DNA of 64,000 nt, taken from positions 22,274,806 to 22,338,805 of the forward strand of contig OX419337.1 in NCBI GenBank assembly GCA_948470475.1. Direction: 5' to 3'. The notes under the pieces were generated by a model. It saw nothing but the letters and a program-made list of their open reading frames with translations, was not told where the DNA came from and searched no databases. Of the stretch, positions 10,888 through 23,200 are shown one piece after another. This DNA comes from Galaxea fascicularis. Lineage: Eukaryota > Cnidaria > Anthozoa > Scleractinia > Euphylliidae. Made by a program: the position numbers and the translations under genes. Numbering within the stretch: the stretch's first letter is position 1; the number at the start of each line of letters is the position of its first letter.

Positions 10888-11550
10888 CTCCGAAATATCC
10901 ATTCATAACAAAAAACTAGCCGCGAAACAGTTTTCCTAATCACAGCTGCTGGCGAAGCTCGTGTGTCTTCGTAGAAGTAATTTTGTTTGTACAAACTAGG
11001 GCAACGATACTGCACGCGCACGTTCATTAGTTTCAGCAAACACGGGTTTCACTTCACTAGCAAGTAGGAAAGCACTGTTCGTTACTCACTTTAGTCGTCG
11101 GACTCGGCTTTCTCAGCTGCTTTTAATCTTTCAAACAAGATGAACAAAGGGAATCTGAAAACGAAGTGAGCAGTTGAACAGATTATTTTTACGCTCAAAT
11201 CCCACTAAACATTTTTATATGCTTCAAATATAATCGATGCTTTTTGAATTTGCTGCTTGTTTCAAGGTTGATGCACTGGGTACCCACACAAATTGTGTGA
11301 CTGTATATTTTATGGGAATATCGAAAACGTTCATATAACCGTATGAATGTACTGCGATGAATACTTTTTATATAAGATCAAAACAGATGTTTTTTTTTAC
11401 ATTAAATGCTGTGTGCTGTCGTTCTTGTTTCTGAAAACGGCGAATTCAGTTGGCAATTTGGCGGATTTTGCGTTGAAGGATTACTGAAGGCCAGAGGTTT
11501 CTTGTCATACCATTACATTTGAAATTCGTCTAAAAACTTTAAGCGCTAAA

Positions 11551-11760
11551 CCTCAAATAATAGTGAAAAATCCAGCATTGAAGCTCGACGGAAGTGAAGC
11601 TGGATTTTCGTGCGCCTGCTTGTAACCGTCGCGCTGTTTGGTCATTTCTGATTGGATTACTGACAGCGGCAAACTTTCCACTAACCAGCCTGGCATTCAC
11701 GAGAATCCAGCTACGCCTCCGTTGAGCTTCGAATGCTGGATTTTTTAATGCTATTTGTGG
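11551..11760. mobile_element. Foldback element, ~60-bp inverted arms
   Basis: 11551-11611 and 11697-11760 are inverted copies (AAAATCCAGC..TTGAAGCTC against GAGCTTC..GCTGGATTTT), outer ends CCTCAAATA and TATTTGTGG. No coding sequence. Between genes A and B. Confidence 0.65.
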
Positions 11761-11812
11761 TGTAGCTAATTAGAGGCAGCCAGCTTATTAAATTTTTCAC
11801 GCCTCGTGCTGG

Positions 11813-11836
11813 GGGAGGTGGGGGGGGGGGGGGGGT
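11813..11836. repeat. Poly-G tract
   Basis: A run of G with a few interruptions, in the stretch between candidate gene E exons 10439 and 15812. Confidence 0.6.
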
Positions 11837-12299
11837 GGTTATTAGAAAGGGGGCTGAATAGAGAAAACACGGTATAAAGTCATCACTGTGACTCAACTCT
11901 ATTCGTTTTTGGAAAAGGGTTAGTATGATAGTATGACAGTGATATATGCTAGGAGTCCTGTGTATACATAATTCAATTATGGGGCTGTGCGGAAATCTTT
12001 TCAACTTTTGTCTGATCTTCTTGATTTCAGGCTCCTTCACTTATAACATCCATAATTTGTAAAGTTCTTTTGTTTACACATTACGTTTTTACCCTCAGGT
12101 TGCCTCAGATTCCTAAATTGTTTCTGGCGATCGACAGAAACATTCCACTGCTCATGGTTTTAACCACAGGTTTCCCAGTATTCAACCGTTCCAGCCACAG
12201 GATATCTACTCCGCGTTGCGATGAGATCTCTATCCTCAACTAGGTGCCCTACTTGATCAGCTGCACCCAGCCCAGTTGACAGCGTCAACCCACTAACAG

Positions 12300-14434
12300 C
12301 TTCACATCAGATCCACCCGACCCAGTTTGACTTCCGGCATGATCCCGATGTTCGACTGTGATTTGTGGTCAGTAACATTCCTTGTGGGTTGGGATAGGGG
12401 GGTATATAGAGCTCTGGATGAACCTTGCAAAGCATACCATCCACACACCTTCGGCCAGACTTCCGCGGACTTCTCATTCGTCTTAATTGGATTGTAGTTA
12501 GCTTAGCTAGCGGGTCCCAAGGTTTGGTTGGCTCCTCCGCCCTTAGGCCCCTTAAGTATCGGGTTCCTTTGCAGGTTATTCGGCTGCTAATTCGTGTTTG
12601 TTCGGCCTTTCTTCGGATTAGGTTCGTCTTACTTCTTTTTCGGGCTGTCTCTCGGCTTTCTCGGACTATCTGGATGTGCTTCTCGTCATCATCGCAATGG
12701 ATCGTGAACTTCTTCTCCGGAATCTCCCGCTTAGTTGCGCGAAATTTTATTTATCTCTCAAGTTTTACTTGACAGTTTACAAAGCTCTGTGCAAGTGAAG
12801 CTTTTGTGGTAAGGTTCAACCAGACGATTACTTTAATGACTCAGGACACTAGAGGATGCAGGCCGTTCAACTGGAAGCAGGGAGACCTGATTTGGCTATT
12901 CCTTGCAGGTTGAGTGGTTTCTCTAGTTACAGAAAGACAGTTCGTATAGCCTTGCAGTTGGGGGTCAGCCTTTTTTTTTTTCAAAATTGGCTTACAAAGA
13001 AAATCAAGAAAACAAAAGAATCGAAAAGAAACTAGAAAAAGACGAAAAGAACCTCGACGGTTCTTCATTCATTTTACCTGCGATTTATTGCTACTGACCT
13101 CCAACTTTGCGAGGGTAGATTAGTCAATTGAACTTTAATGGCTCACATACTCGGTAATCTGCGATAAAACTGTTCTACTCGGAAAAGAGTCACTTTTATC
13201 GCAAGTTGCTCACAGGGTTTCATGGGACAACGCACACACAATAGGTCAGCTAAGATCGTTTGCAACTATTGTAAGCGTACGCAGTCTTCGAGAGATCACT
13301 CTACGGCGCGGAATCGTCACCAGCATCTATGAAGAGTTGGTCCAAGTTAGCTTCAGAAAGTGACAGATAAATGGGAGGATTTTTTCACTATGGCAGCGTA
13401 GACATGCAGACGAGCGGACAAGTCTACTTGTTTAAATGTCTGCCTCGTGGGAGAAATCTCTTGTCAGGAGGCCCTGCATTGCACCACGCAGGCGCAGATT
13501 GTCTACCGATTACCGCCGCCTCAAGAATGCCGACCACCGTCTGTTCAATGACTACTCACCCTTGGACGAACGCTTAACCCTGCGCCCTTGATGAACACGG
13601 CGAGAGATGGGGGCACAACAACCCAAGAAGGTACGGCCGATTTACGTGGTGCAATTTCTGCTTTACGACAGAGCGTAGGCGTTAAGACTAGATTGTAAGA
13701 CATTGCCTCAGGTTAAATCTTCCAAGCAAATTCTTGGCTGTAAATTGCCGGAATATGACAGCTGTAATCAGAAGTTGCCCCATGTTAATTAGCCCTCGGT
13801 ACACAGGGACACCAGGTATGTGGAGATTTATTTATGTATATAATTAAGGCGTAACGCGTTTGGTTTCGGTTTTCGATTCCGGTTTCGTTTCAGTTTTGTT
13901 CGGCCTTCGATTTGACATTCGATGCAAAGTCATCTTCCCTCTGAAAGCTTGGTATCGACAACGTATCGATAGCAAGCCGCTAATATCAATCTGCGTATTC
14001 CGGACTCCCTGGGGTGTTTCATTCGAGACGTCGAGTTTTAAGGACGTATGATCACCCCTTGGTTTCTCTGGAAGCTAAATTGTTAAGGAGCGCACCCTAC
14101 CCCATTTAACTTAAGTTGTAAAAACTAACAGATGATATGAATAAAGTCCGAAAAAAGTAATGTTGTCTGCGTCTTTAATCTAAAGCTACGCAATAAACGA
14201 CCTAATTTTGTTACAGGTAATTTCTTTGCAGGAATTTTTCTTCGGAATCAGCGCATCGCAAATTGTTGTAACTGACAAATTTAATCAATAAAGTTTGACA
14301 CGAAAACACCAAGGTGTCTTTGTTTTCTTCAAACTACTTACTCACCTTGTCACAGAACTTTATTTTCAGCGACGTCTTCTTGACAGTTTACGTCAACGTC
14401 GGTCTACACGTCGCAGATGGGCAGGAGAGTTCTT
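12300..14434. other. Stretch with no supported gene
   Basis: Contains a TATA-like GGTATATAGAG at about 12400 followed by a T/C-rich segment (12440-12770) whose ORF is hydrophobic and low in complexity. I see no exon with both good borders and a coding-like frame. An unrecognised retroelement LTR is possible. Confidence 0.3.
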
Positions 14435-14860
14435 TTCCAAGCAATCCAGTTGGTGGACTATTCGTAGCCTTTTTTCTCGACGACTTTTGGACGTATCCTT
14501 GAAGAGATGCGCATTCATTCATTGGCGCGTTCCTGAAGAAACGCGGAAGATTACAGTCGCTCCGAGTAATCACGATTAGCGTAAAAACGTATTTTTCCAA
14601 ACATTCCGATTGAGGGTTCAGTATAATGGCCTTTTTTCTCGACGTTTTTTGGGCGTATCCTTGAAGAGATGCGCATTCTTCCATTGGCGCGTTCCTGAAG
14701 AAACGCAGAGGATTACAGTCGCTCCGAGTAATCACGATTAGCCTGGCGTAAAAAAGTATTTTTCCAAACATTCCGATTGAGGGTCCAGTATAAGCACTTT
14801 TTTTTCTCGACGTTTTTTGGGTGTCCTTGAAGAGACACGGAAGATTACAGACGTTCCGAG
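14435..14860. repeat. Tandem repeat, 162-168 bp unit, about 2.6 copies
   Basis: The landmark TTCTCGACG recurs at about 14474, 14636 and 14804, each followed by a shared block (TCCTTGAAGAGA) and, in two copies, CAGTCGCTCCGAGTAATCAC. The third copy is truncated. Directly repeated, no coding function seen. Confidence 0.7.
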
Positions 14861-15811
14861 TGATAAGGAGAAGCAGAAGTTTACAAGTTTTTCAGGTGAG
14901 CCACATGAATTTTATGTTGCGAGTTACATATATGAAATGGTGTGTTTAGTCCTCAGCTCCCTTGGACACAGGGAGACCAAACAAATTACCCAGCAATAAG
15001 ATGACGAATGCGACACCAACTGTAAGTATAATTGCATTGATGGTCTACAAAATTAATGTACTCTGTGTAGTTCTTACCAAATTGTCCAGACGGGGGGCAA
15101 AATACCATACCTAGAAAAAAAACTGGAAAACAAGGAATCCATAACAAGGAAACTGTTGAGGTGTGTTAGTATGTTGGGTTTTACATTGGCGACCCTTACT
15201 GAATCGAAAAATGGTACTTGATCCATAGCCTAGAAGAACGATTAGACACCAAGTTTGTTTTCTGGTTAATTTGCTTTAAAAAAAGTTCAGGAAGGCAGTG
15301 TATAATAAGGATATCACAGATAAAAGCTCTCTGGATGAAAGTCATTTCATTACGATTCTTGTTGCTTCCTTTTATTTCTTACTGACACTAGTCTTGTGAG
15401 GCATGTGTTTATCTGAGCAGAGATTCCACCAAATGTGATTTCACTCATCCGCTGTGACTCATTTCGCGGCATCTTGGATAGGTATGTAACCAGGATAGTA
15501 TCTAAGGACAAACTCTGACGTGCTGACATTTCATGAGAGTCCAACCCAAGAGCTTTATATATGGAACGTAACATACTATAGGAAACGTTTCAACAGAGGA
15601 CTGAAAAGGATTCAAGCCCATGCATAGTCCTCAGTGATGGTAGCAATTTATTAGAAAAACTGTCATGCTATGTAAATGAAAAAAAAAATTCATTTTCCAC
15701 AACAGAGAAAATCTCTATAGATTCTCAGCCACTTCAATCTAGTTGAGTTAGTAAGCTCGCATTAGTAATACATACTAACCTGCTCTGAATCTGAATTGTC
15801 TACATTAACAG

Positions 15812-15891
15812 AAAGATACATCAGGTGACATTACAGCCATGTTAGACGCTCGAAGCAGCATCATTGAAAGAACTGAAGGGATCTGCAGCTC
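15812..15891 (+). CDS. Candidate gene E exon
   Basis: Acceptor TTAACAG, phase 0, open as KDTSGDITAMLDARSS then IIERTEGIC, donor GTGAGG at 15892, ends in phase 2. It reads like ordinary coding sequence and could follow the exon ending at 10439. No domain recognised. Confidence 0.35.
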
Positions 15892-15921
15892 GTGAGGTTA
15901 GTGAAAAAAAAAAGGGGATAG

Positions 15922-15996
15922 AGTTTTATGGGATTCAAACCCATGAACCTTTGCTTTGAATGGCAGGCATTTCTAATCAACTGCTAAAAAGTAAGC
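15922..15996 (-). repeat. tRNA-like SINE remnant
   Basis: The minus strand has a B-box-like GGTTTGAATCCC and an A-box-like TAGCAGTTGATTAG at tRNA spacing. It is too degenerate for a working tRNA; most likely the head of an old SINE. Confidence 0.4.
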
Positions 15997-16139
15997 GACT
16001 GATTGAGATCCAAAACAGACAACTACTCGGGCAGAACTTACAAAATGCAAAAAAGAACAATCTACAACGAACTGGGCATCAAGCCGTAGAAGTCACTGTA
16101 ATTGGTGCTTTACCAAAGCTTGCAGAGACTGATTCTTGA
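15992..16139 (+). CDS. Candidate gene E exon (alternative 3' end)
   Basis: A frame entered in phase 2 reads KRLIEIQNRQLLGQNLQ, helical or coiled-coil in look, and runs to TGA at 16137-16139. Joins in frame to 15812-15891. The acceptor (CTAAAAAG) is poor and overlaps a tRNA-like remnant, so this is tentative. Confidence 0.25.
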
Positions 16140-16308
16140 AGAGAAGTCAGCACATGCCGTTTCATGACAAGGGAGGGATGGGCAAAACATTCCACTTTTT
16201 GTTTTTTTTTTAATGTTTACTGGAAAGGCTGGTGAAATCAGTCATAAAATGCCTTCAATGCATACTTCACTGTCTGTATTATCGTGAGCACGCAGCTTCG
16301 CATTTCAG

Positions 16309-16389
16309 TCAACGGGCATTAAAGCCATACCGGCCTACCCGAGGGTCCTGAGAGTTGTCAGGGAGACTTGCAAAAGACAATTTTTTCAG
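16309..16389 (+). CDS. Candidate gene E exon
   Basis: Strong borders on both sides: GCATTTCAG before and CAG|GTAAGTG after. 81 bases, phase 0-0, open as STGIKAIPAYPRVLR then VVRETCKRQFFQ. The other two frames have stops. Its connection to the neighbouring candidates is not settled. Confidence 0.4.
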
Positions 16390-16798
16390 GTAAGTGTTTG
16401 TGAAAGGGAAATTTGTGTTAACACGTGTTTCATTCCCACGACATTTGTTAAAAGAAAGGGCTAAAAGAAACCTCCGAAACACCTTACACATTTTAAACCC
16501 AAAGCGAAACCGAGTTACTCTTTGACCCACTTTATTTGCTCCTTTACTTGAGTCTCATTTCTTAACTTGATTCAAACCCATCATCCTTGCCACAATGCTA
16601 AAAATACTCCTTTTTCAGTTTGACAAATTAAGGTTGACAGTCAAACAATATCGCTTAGGAAATCTTACCATTCGCAAACCCAGTTTTGAAAATTAGAGCA
16701 AGATTTCGACGAAAATTAGTTCTTTAATGTCAGTTTTACTAAACTTAGTTTTATCTTGAAAAGTGCTCTCCAGAAAAATCAGGTAATCGAAATGCCAG

Positions 16799-16875
16799 AA
16801 GTCCGGGATCATTGTCACTAGTATCACCGATGCCATGGAAACTGCATATCGGAGCTCTGCCATGATGAAACTACG
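16799..16875 (+). CDS. Candidate gene E exon
   Basis: Acceptor ATGCCAG, donor CG|GTAAGT (strong). Phase 0 to 2, open as SGIIVTSITDAMETAY then RSSAMMKLR. A better pyrimidine tract 20 bases upstream would give a frame that hits a stop, so the 5' border is uncertain. Confidence 0.35.
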
Positions 16876-17480
16876 GTAAGTCCTCAGTAAACTGAATCAA
16901 CCGCACTGAAATGTCATATATATAAAAAAATAATTGCTTGTGTTGAAATAAAATGATGAATGAATAAAAGATAAATGATTGCTTGACAAAAATAAATATA
17001 AAATAAAAATGTACCTAAAAACCGACCGATAACAACTAAAATATGAACCCTAAAAATTGAATTTAAACCAGTTAAATGTAAAAGTTACACAATAAATTGA
17101 ATGTTGAATTGTGCTTCTATGTTTTGTTCTGCTCTCCACTCGCTAACTATTTTTTTGTCTGCAAGCCCTTTGTTTCAGTTCTGCAGCGAAGCGACGAAGC
17201 GATGATGAAGGTGATGATGATGATGATGATGAGGATGCCCATGGTGAATTTAGCTGAAGATGTCCTGGACATCATATCACCATTCTCGACTGTCCACAGG
17301 TCAGTTTCTACCAAAGCAGAATGAGGCGTGCATGTACTAAGTTTTTTGCTCTTTATGCTTTTCTCTTCATTAAAGAGAAACGGAGCTAACGATGACATTA
17401 ACGATGATGATGAAGATGACGATGATGATTGTAACGTTCCAGGTTACAGTTATAATACCTTTCTCTGCTGTTTCCTTAAG

Positions 17481-17553
17481 GTCAGTCCCTGAAACAAGTC
17501 TGTTAAGTTTCGGCACGGTGCTTGGACGCAAGAACTATATGCTATTATGGCCG
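17481..17553 (+). CDS. Candidate gene E exon
   Basis: Acceptor TTTCCTTAAG, entered in phase 2, open as SVPETSLLSFGTVLGRKN then YMLLWP, possible donor GTATAG. Could join in frame to the exon ending at 16875. The donor is weak. Confidence 0.3.
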
Positions 17554-18071
17554 GTATAGTCTATCAAAGACGTGATGGTAGAAATTCTCGACAAGTGCGT
17601 CAGCAAGATTGCCACTTAATATTTTCTTTGTCTGGGCTTCAGAGTTCTAGCCCGTATTATGTAAAAGCTGTTATATCGAGGCTTTGAAAGAGCCTTTGAA
17701 AGAGAAATTGGAGAATATATAAGCGGAATATTGCCTTTACTGAAACGCGTGCTTTCTTTCCACAATGTGACCCTCGCGAGTAATCAAGCGATAAACGTGG
17801 GACAAAACCATCGGAGGATGGTTTTTGATGTTGAGGTTTTACTTTCTGCTTGCCTAATCTAGTGGTCTCCAGTTTAACAGCAGAGGGCTTACGCTTGGAG
17901 GAGCCTCCCACACGACTACAATCGGAGGTAAGCTGTGTCTGTTAGTTCGGATCAGCAAGATTGCTACAGAGCCTCACACAAATTATTTATGCATTTTGTG
18001 ACTCAAACTATTTCATTTTCGCCTTCTGTGAAACAAGGGTTATTATGACAGTGATGCGTCACCCTCGTTAA

Positions 18072-19264
18072 AGACCCATGACGGACCAATATGCTTTGCG
18101 CGCGTTAAGTCAAGTCGCCATATTTTTTGTGAGTCGAAAAGTCAAGTGAAGACCGTTGAATCCACAGCAATCCGCTTCCATCCGGCGTTTATGGTGCTTG
18201 ATTTTACGTTTCGTTGCCCAGAGGAGTTCACTATTTCACTTGTGTGTTGATTTTGATGATATTTTTGGAATTGCAATATCTGTAGAGTGAATATGATGAA
18301 CTCCTAGAAAGCTCTGATCGTTTGGCATTTTGATGGCCGTACCTTCGCGTAAGTGGAGGCCACTTTTATCTGGTTGTGCTCGTTATATCATGGTACGATC
18401 ATCTGTGTTTGAACTATGGCATGAGAGGAAAATTACTCTTGGGTTCTCGGAAACAACGAACTGCCTTTGCTGAGTATCTACTGCATCAAACAGACCACAG
18501 AGCATCAACTGATACACACTTTATTTAAAGAGGGTGGCACGGAATAGTTGAAGCAACTAATAAACTTGTGGCCCTCTACAAGGTCGGCACTAGGGGTGGT
18601 CACAGCCAGGGTTCGTTACGTCCCTAGTGGTTCTTTAACGTCCCACAGAGTGTTAATTGTGAAGAGTTGTGAGACGGGACCTCCGGCTTATCGTCCTTAT
18701 CCGAGAAGACTAGAAAGTCTAACCACTTGTAGATGTCATTGCAAAGGAAGCACTTTCTCCTCAGTTATTTAAAGACCCTGAGTGTTGGTCCGGCCGGGGC
18801 TTTGAACCCACGACCTCCCGCACGGTAGTCCGGCACTCTACCAACTGAGCCAACCGGTCGGCGACCGGACCTTGCTAGAATTCGATGGTTTGTTTATTTC
18901 TTATAGCTTTGTTACAATGCTTATGTATCACAGCTTTGTTCATTTTAACAACCCGTGTGAACGAGATGGTAGGCAGGGAACATTTGGAGTTAAGGAAAAT
19001 TTTTCTTAAACCTCTTCAATCTCGACGGCTTCGTCTTCCTCCTTCTCGTTATCCGCTACTATTGAGCCATCTTTCGCCTAAATTTCTCTCCTCCAGAGAG
19101 TTTTCCAATAAAGACAGTGATGAACTCATATTGTGCTCTGATCAACCGACAAGCACGCGAAATATTCAAACTTCGGCGACCGCATCACACAATGGTGCCT
19201 CCTCCTTGTGTTTGTCAAAACAATAATAGACGCGCGCAAAGCATATTGGTCCGTCATGGGTCTT
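18072..19264. mobile_element. piggyBac-like non-autonomous element (TTAA flanks)
   Basis: About 35-bp inverted ends starting AGACCCATGACGG and reading into ATATGCTTTGCGCGCG, bounded by TTAA on both sides (18068-18071 and 19265-19268). TTAA target sites are the hallmark of piggyBac. No transposase frame is visible. The interior carries a tRNA-derived SINE (18540-18862). Confidence 0.65.
18540..18862 (-). mobile_element. tRNA-derived SINE, minus strand
   Basis: The minus strand starts CGCCGACCGGTTGGCTCAG and has box A (TGGCTCAGTTGGTAGAG), box B (GGGTTCAAAGCCCC), then CCGGCCGGACCAACACTCAGGGTC. Same family as 38875-39110 on the + strand. Nested in the TTAA element. The 3' limit is approximate. 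Confidence 0.75.
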
Positions 19265-19436
19265 TAAACAAAGTTGATTTGATTTTGATTTGAAAACTGA
19301 AAACGGGTTATTTTATGATTTGCTTTTGACCACACAGGCTTTTTAGCTGATAATGGGAGCAGTTTCTTCATTTTTTCCACTGTCTAATTATAAGTATCCT
19401 ACCATCATCAATTTCCGTGGCACGTTTTAGTTGCAG

Positions 19437-19529
19437 AAATAGACACGCCGCTGACAGCGCGTGTGATTGGAGGATACGTAAACAGCAATGGCCGTCCATC
19501 TGTCACGTTACCTCTCTCTACACTGACAG
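19437..19529 (+). CDS. Gene E penultimate exon
   Basis: Borders TTGCAG before and CAG|GTAAGA after, 93 bases, phase 1-1, open as EIDTPLTARVIGGYV then NSNGRPSVTLPLSTLT. An alternative acceptor six bases upstream adds two codons and keeps frame. Joins in frame to 20117-20268. The protein family is unknown to me; this is not an EGF gene. Confidence 0.6.
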
Positions 19530-20116
19530 GTAAGAAGACACTTTGTTGTACACAAAGCGTAACAATGGATAAACACCTGTTTCACTTGTGATGGAAATGA
19601 TCTGACTAGAACTGTTTCGTCTACCGTATGAAAGAAGTTGGCACAAAAGAGCTATCACAACGTAACTGGTGCCCTAAATGTCTTGAGGGAAGAATGAAAG
19701 ACTTGCTTTGGATTGCGATGGGTGCAGAGTGAGACGTGGATACAGAAATGAACTTTACCTTTGGAAGTGAAAGGCAGCTCTTTCTGCATTAGGTAATCTT
19801 TGTTTTTATTATTTATCTTGTTTGAGTGATGGGAATGGCTATGATGATATCAAACAATGATGTACCACGTTCTAACTGAGGCCCTACTCTAAATCAACTC
19901 GAAAAATCCCACAGAACCAGTTAAGAGCTATTCAAACCAGGCGCAGGCTTGAGCTGCAACGGGATTTAAACCAATCACAACCACGACTCACACTAATGCG
20001 ACTGAAAATTGAGCTTGTAGTCGGATTAAAATATCACTTATTAAAACAATTAATTCTAGTTACGTTGCTTTAAGTTGACATTCCTATTTATTTGTTGTAC
20101 GATCGTGTTCTTCCAG

Positions 20117-20268
20117 ATTCACTAGCTAAAGGATCGAGGAAAAGGGGACTGCATGGCCGAGAAGGTGTTTGGCTTGTCTCGGATAACAAAGTAGCCTTAG
20201 TGACTGATAAGGACAGTATCTGCTTGAAACCGGCGGACGAAATTCAGTTGTTACAGCAACAACTTTGA
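20117..20268 (+). CDS. Gene E last exon (unrecognised protein C-terminus)
   Basis: Acceptor GTTCTTCCAG, entered in phase 1, open for 50 codons to TGA at 20266-20268. Reads DSLAKGSRKRGLHGREGVW, then LVSDNKVALVTDK and ending PADEIQLLQQQL. Coding-like composition, a basic patch and a Gln-rich end. With 19437-19529 it is the best evidence for a gene between A and B. No Cys pattern and no signal, so it is unrelated to the EGF array. Function unknown. Confidence 0.6.
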
Positions 20269-23200
20269 AGACTTAAGGAGCTGAGGAAGACTTCATCAAG
20301 AGTGTGCATGCTTTAAAGGGGTCAGCCGCACAGTCATTTGCTATTGTAAATATTGAACAGTAAACAGTACTACATTACTGCTTAATGGCCATACCTTAAG
20401 GATTGCAAGCACACTTGGACTTGGAACGTTGAAACACGTTTTCAGCATATTAGAAATGAAATGCCAGAAAGTAGTTTTAATAGCTGCTGAATCTCACTAG
20501 TCGTTTATTAGGACCACGGAAAAAGAAGAAACGCTCTTAAGATTAGGTCATTTTAGACTTGAGTTATCGAGTGAAGGAGTAAGCTATACTTAATTGATTA
20601 TTTTAAAGTATTTTATAGTTGAAAGTGAAAACCTCTATCAGTTAAGTCCTTTTCGCTATTAATTTGACCAGCACTCCCCACATTCTCTTTATCCCTGGGG
20701 TAGGGCCCTTAAAACACTGCGTCACGTTAGGACAGCAATAAGCGGCTTTGGTTCTTTCTGATTGCATATAATTGGCGCGAACTAACGTGAACAGAAATAT
20801 TTGAATTGATTCAGTCTCAACAAGATGGAACTGATGATGCACTTTACTCACAGCTGTGTTTTCTCTACGCTCAAGGAAATGTTGAACATTTTATGGACAT
20901 GTAATCATATTACCAAAGGCCATCAGTGTGGTCTTTCATGAGGTCATATCTAACAAGTTTATAGGCTGACATATGTACATATAAGACAGGTAGTCATTTA
21001 TTCAGTTAAGAGCAGTGGTCGTTTGCAGAGCAATCACACAACCTGTTCCATGGTCAATGCAACAAGGCGGAGTGCGGCCGGAGATGCCCTGCTTACATTC
21101 TGGTCATGTATCTCATAAGGTCATATTAGGAGAACTTTTACTGCCAACGCGACACGCCCTCTCCCCCCCCTCCCCCCTTCCCCCCAAGGGAGGATGTCCA
21201 TGTTCATGTTTCAAAGTACCCCAGTTGTACGCACCTTACCCCTGACATTTCCTTGAGCTCAGATTACGGTTTTGAGTAGGATGAGAAAGCGCATTAAGCT
21301 CGACATTTCCAAATTAAGTTTTTATTCACGTAAGAAAATTCAGCGTTATGTTTTGGGCTTTTTATGCAATCTTGAAATTTCCAAAAAGTATTTTCCCATT
21401 TGTTCATTTGTTTTCCAATGTTTTCGAAGTATGACCGGTAACGTTTAGTGACTTAGTAGCATCGTGGCATTCTACAAAGGGTAATGGTTGACAGAGGTTA
21501 ATTATTTATTAATTTTACAGAAACTTTTCAGTCTAAGCTGCTGATTTGCAAGGTTGACTGCCGAAAAAACCCAGTGACTTACCAAATTCGTGTAGCAATT
21601 ACAAGCTCTTTGTTGCATAGAATGATCTTTAAAATGCAGTTCTGCTAAGTTAAAGTTAAATAACAAGATTTTTTATCAGTTGTTCAGTTTGTACAATACG
21701 TCAGCATTTTTGCTTGTTCTTTCCATCTTCAGTTGTAATCTAACATGTAACGACAGTGACTCTCCAAATATCCGAAAGGTTTTTCAATCACTACTTATTT
21801 AACTACTCACTTTTGTGAAAACAACTAGTGACTGGCTATTCGATTCGGTTTCACGGGACGCTCTTATCACTTGTAGAATGAAGTAATTTCGTATAATTTT
21901 GTTTGTTATTTACAATGACGATGTTTCGTGTGTGAGTTATTGAGTCAATATTTAACGGTGGGTAGATTTCCTAACTATACATTTGGAATTTCGAAGCTTA
22001 AATCAAGCCAGATATAGTTAAAAGTTTTGAAGTCGTATAGAATCTTTACGCAGACCATTCAATACTTCTAAATGAACTTGGAACATCTGGATCCACAAAT
22101 CAAGCTTCTAACATCTAGCTGATGCTAACGCTTGCTAATACGCTCTAATGATTAACGCTTAATAATTTGCGATCCAGAGGTTCCGAGTGAATCGTTTTAC
22201 TTCGAAAAGGCGGAAAAGCAATGTTAAGACATTTTTTTGCAATGAACGGCTTGATTTAAGTTTCTCTAGTATACGTTGTCGGAATATCGACTGGTTGATA
22301 ACCTTCAATTGTCTTCGTTAGATACTAAGTGGTAGTGATAGAAGCATCGTGGTGAGAAACTATGATGAATCTCTCAAATAAACATGGTCTTGGCTTTAAA
22401 TTGTACTGTGTGCTCACTGACCTTGTGACCTGCAGTGACCAACATTCAACCTTTGCAACTTGCAAAATCTGGTATCAGTGGCGCGCTTTTTACTCTAGTT
22501 CGCGAGTTCACTCCATTACGCTCCATTGAATTGCTGGACTCGTAGTTTTATTACATATTCGCCAAACTGCTGAATCACCCAATCATACAACCACAAAACT
22601 GCACAACCAAAATTCAAACTACGATCATGAAAGCAGCCAAATAAACTCACGAAAGGTATAAGAGGAGGAACTTTGCTCGTGATAGATTTCTCTGGAATAA
22701 ACAGAACAGAATGGCTATTTGATTTTAGAGGGCTTTTACACGTAAATCACCCGTCGTACATCAAGCAGCAGAAGCGAAATTTTGATTACTTACCGATTTT
22801 GCCAGTTAGTCGTCGTTCCATCCTGGCTATATACCCGTGTCTCAGAGGATACACTTAAAATTTGACCCTACAAGCACTTCATCATGCGTAAACGTAAAGT
22901 TCAAAACTACATAACCGCGAGTGGTTTATAATTAGCCACTTTAAGTTTTGCAGTGTTTGGTTCGGGTTGCTGAGGTCCTCCTTCCAGGTCCGTCTGTTAT
23001 GGACCGACTGCTCAAACGGGAATTTGAAAACCAAACCTGCTGGCGTAGATTAAACTTAAACTAAAACCACGAAGGTCAATACTTTTTCCTTGAGTTGTGG
23101 CTGTGGAAAAAAATCCGTTTTGTGTGGCTCTGAAGAGAGACACCCCTATCAACTCGCGCGGGAGACGCTCGAGAGGTCCGCAGATGACGGTCCAACGCAC

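Noticed and set aside
12425..12772. ORF of 115 aa with hydrophobic stretches
   Set aside because: T/C-rich, no splice borders, no recognisable domain, frame looks random.
16757..16880. Frame reading PEVRDHCH then YHRCHGNC, resembling an HNH-type fragment
   Set aside because: There is an in-frame TAG in the middle and the similarity is only a few residues.
17657..17911. Basic minus-strand ORF (MGGSSKRKPSAVKLE...)
   Set aside because: Coding-like in places, but I found no convincing splice borders or homolog; it lies between candidate gene E exons on the other strand.
18885..19226. ORF of 113 aa
   Set aside because: Lies inside the TTAA-flanked element, shows no transposase motif and is likely chance.
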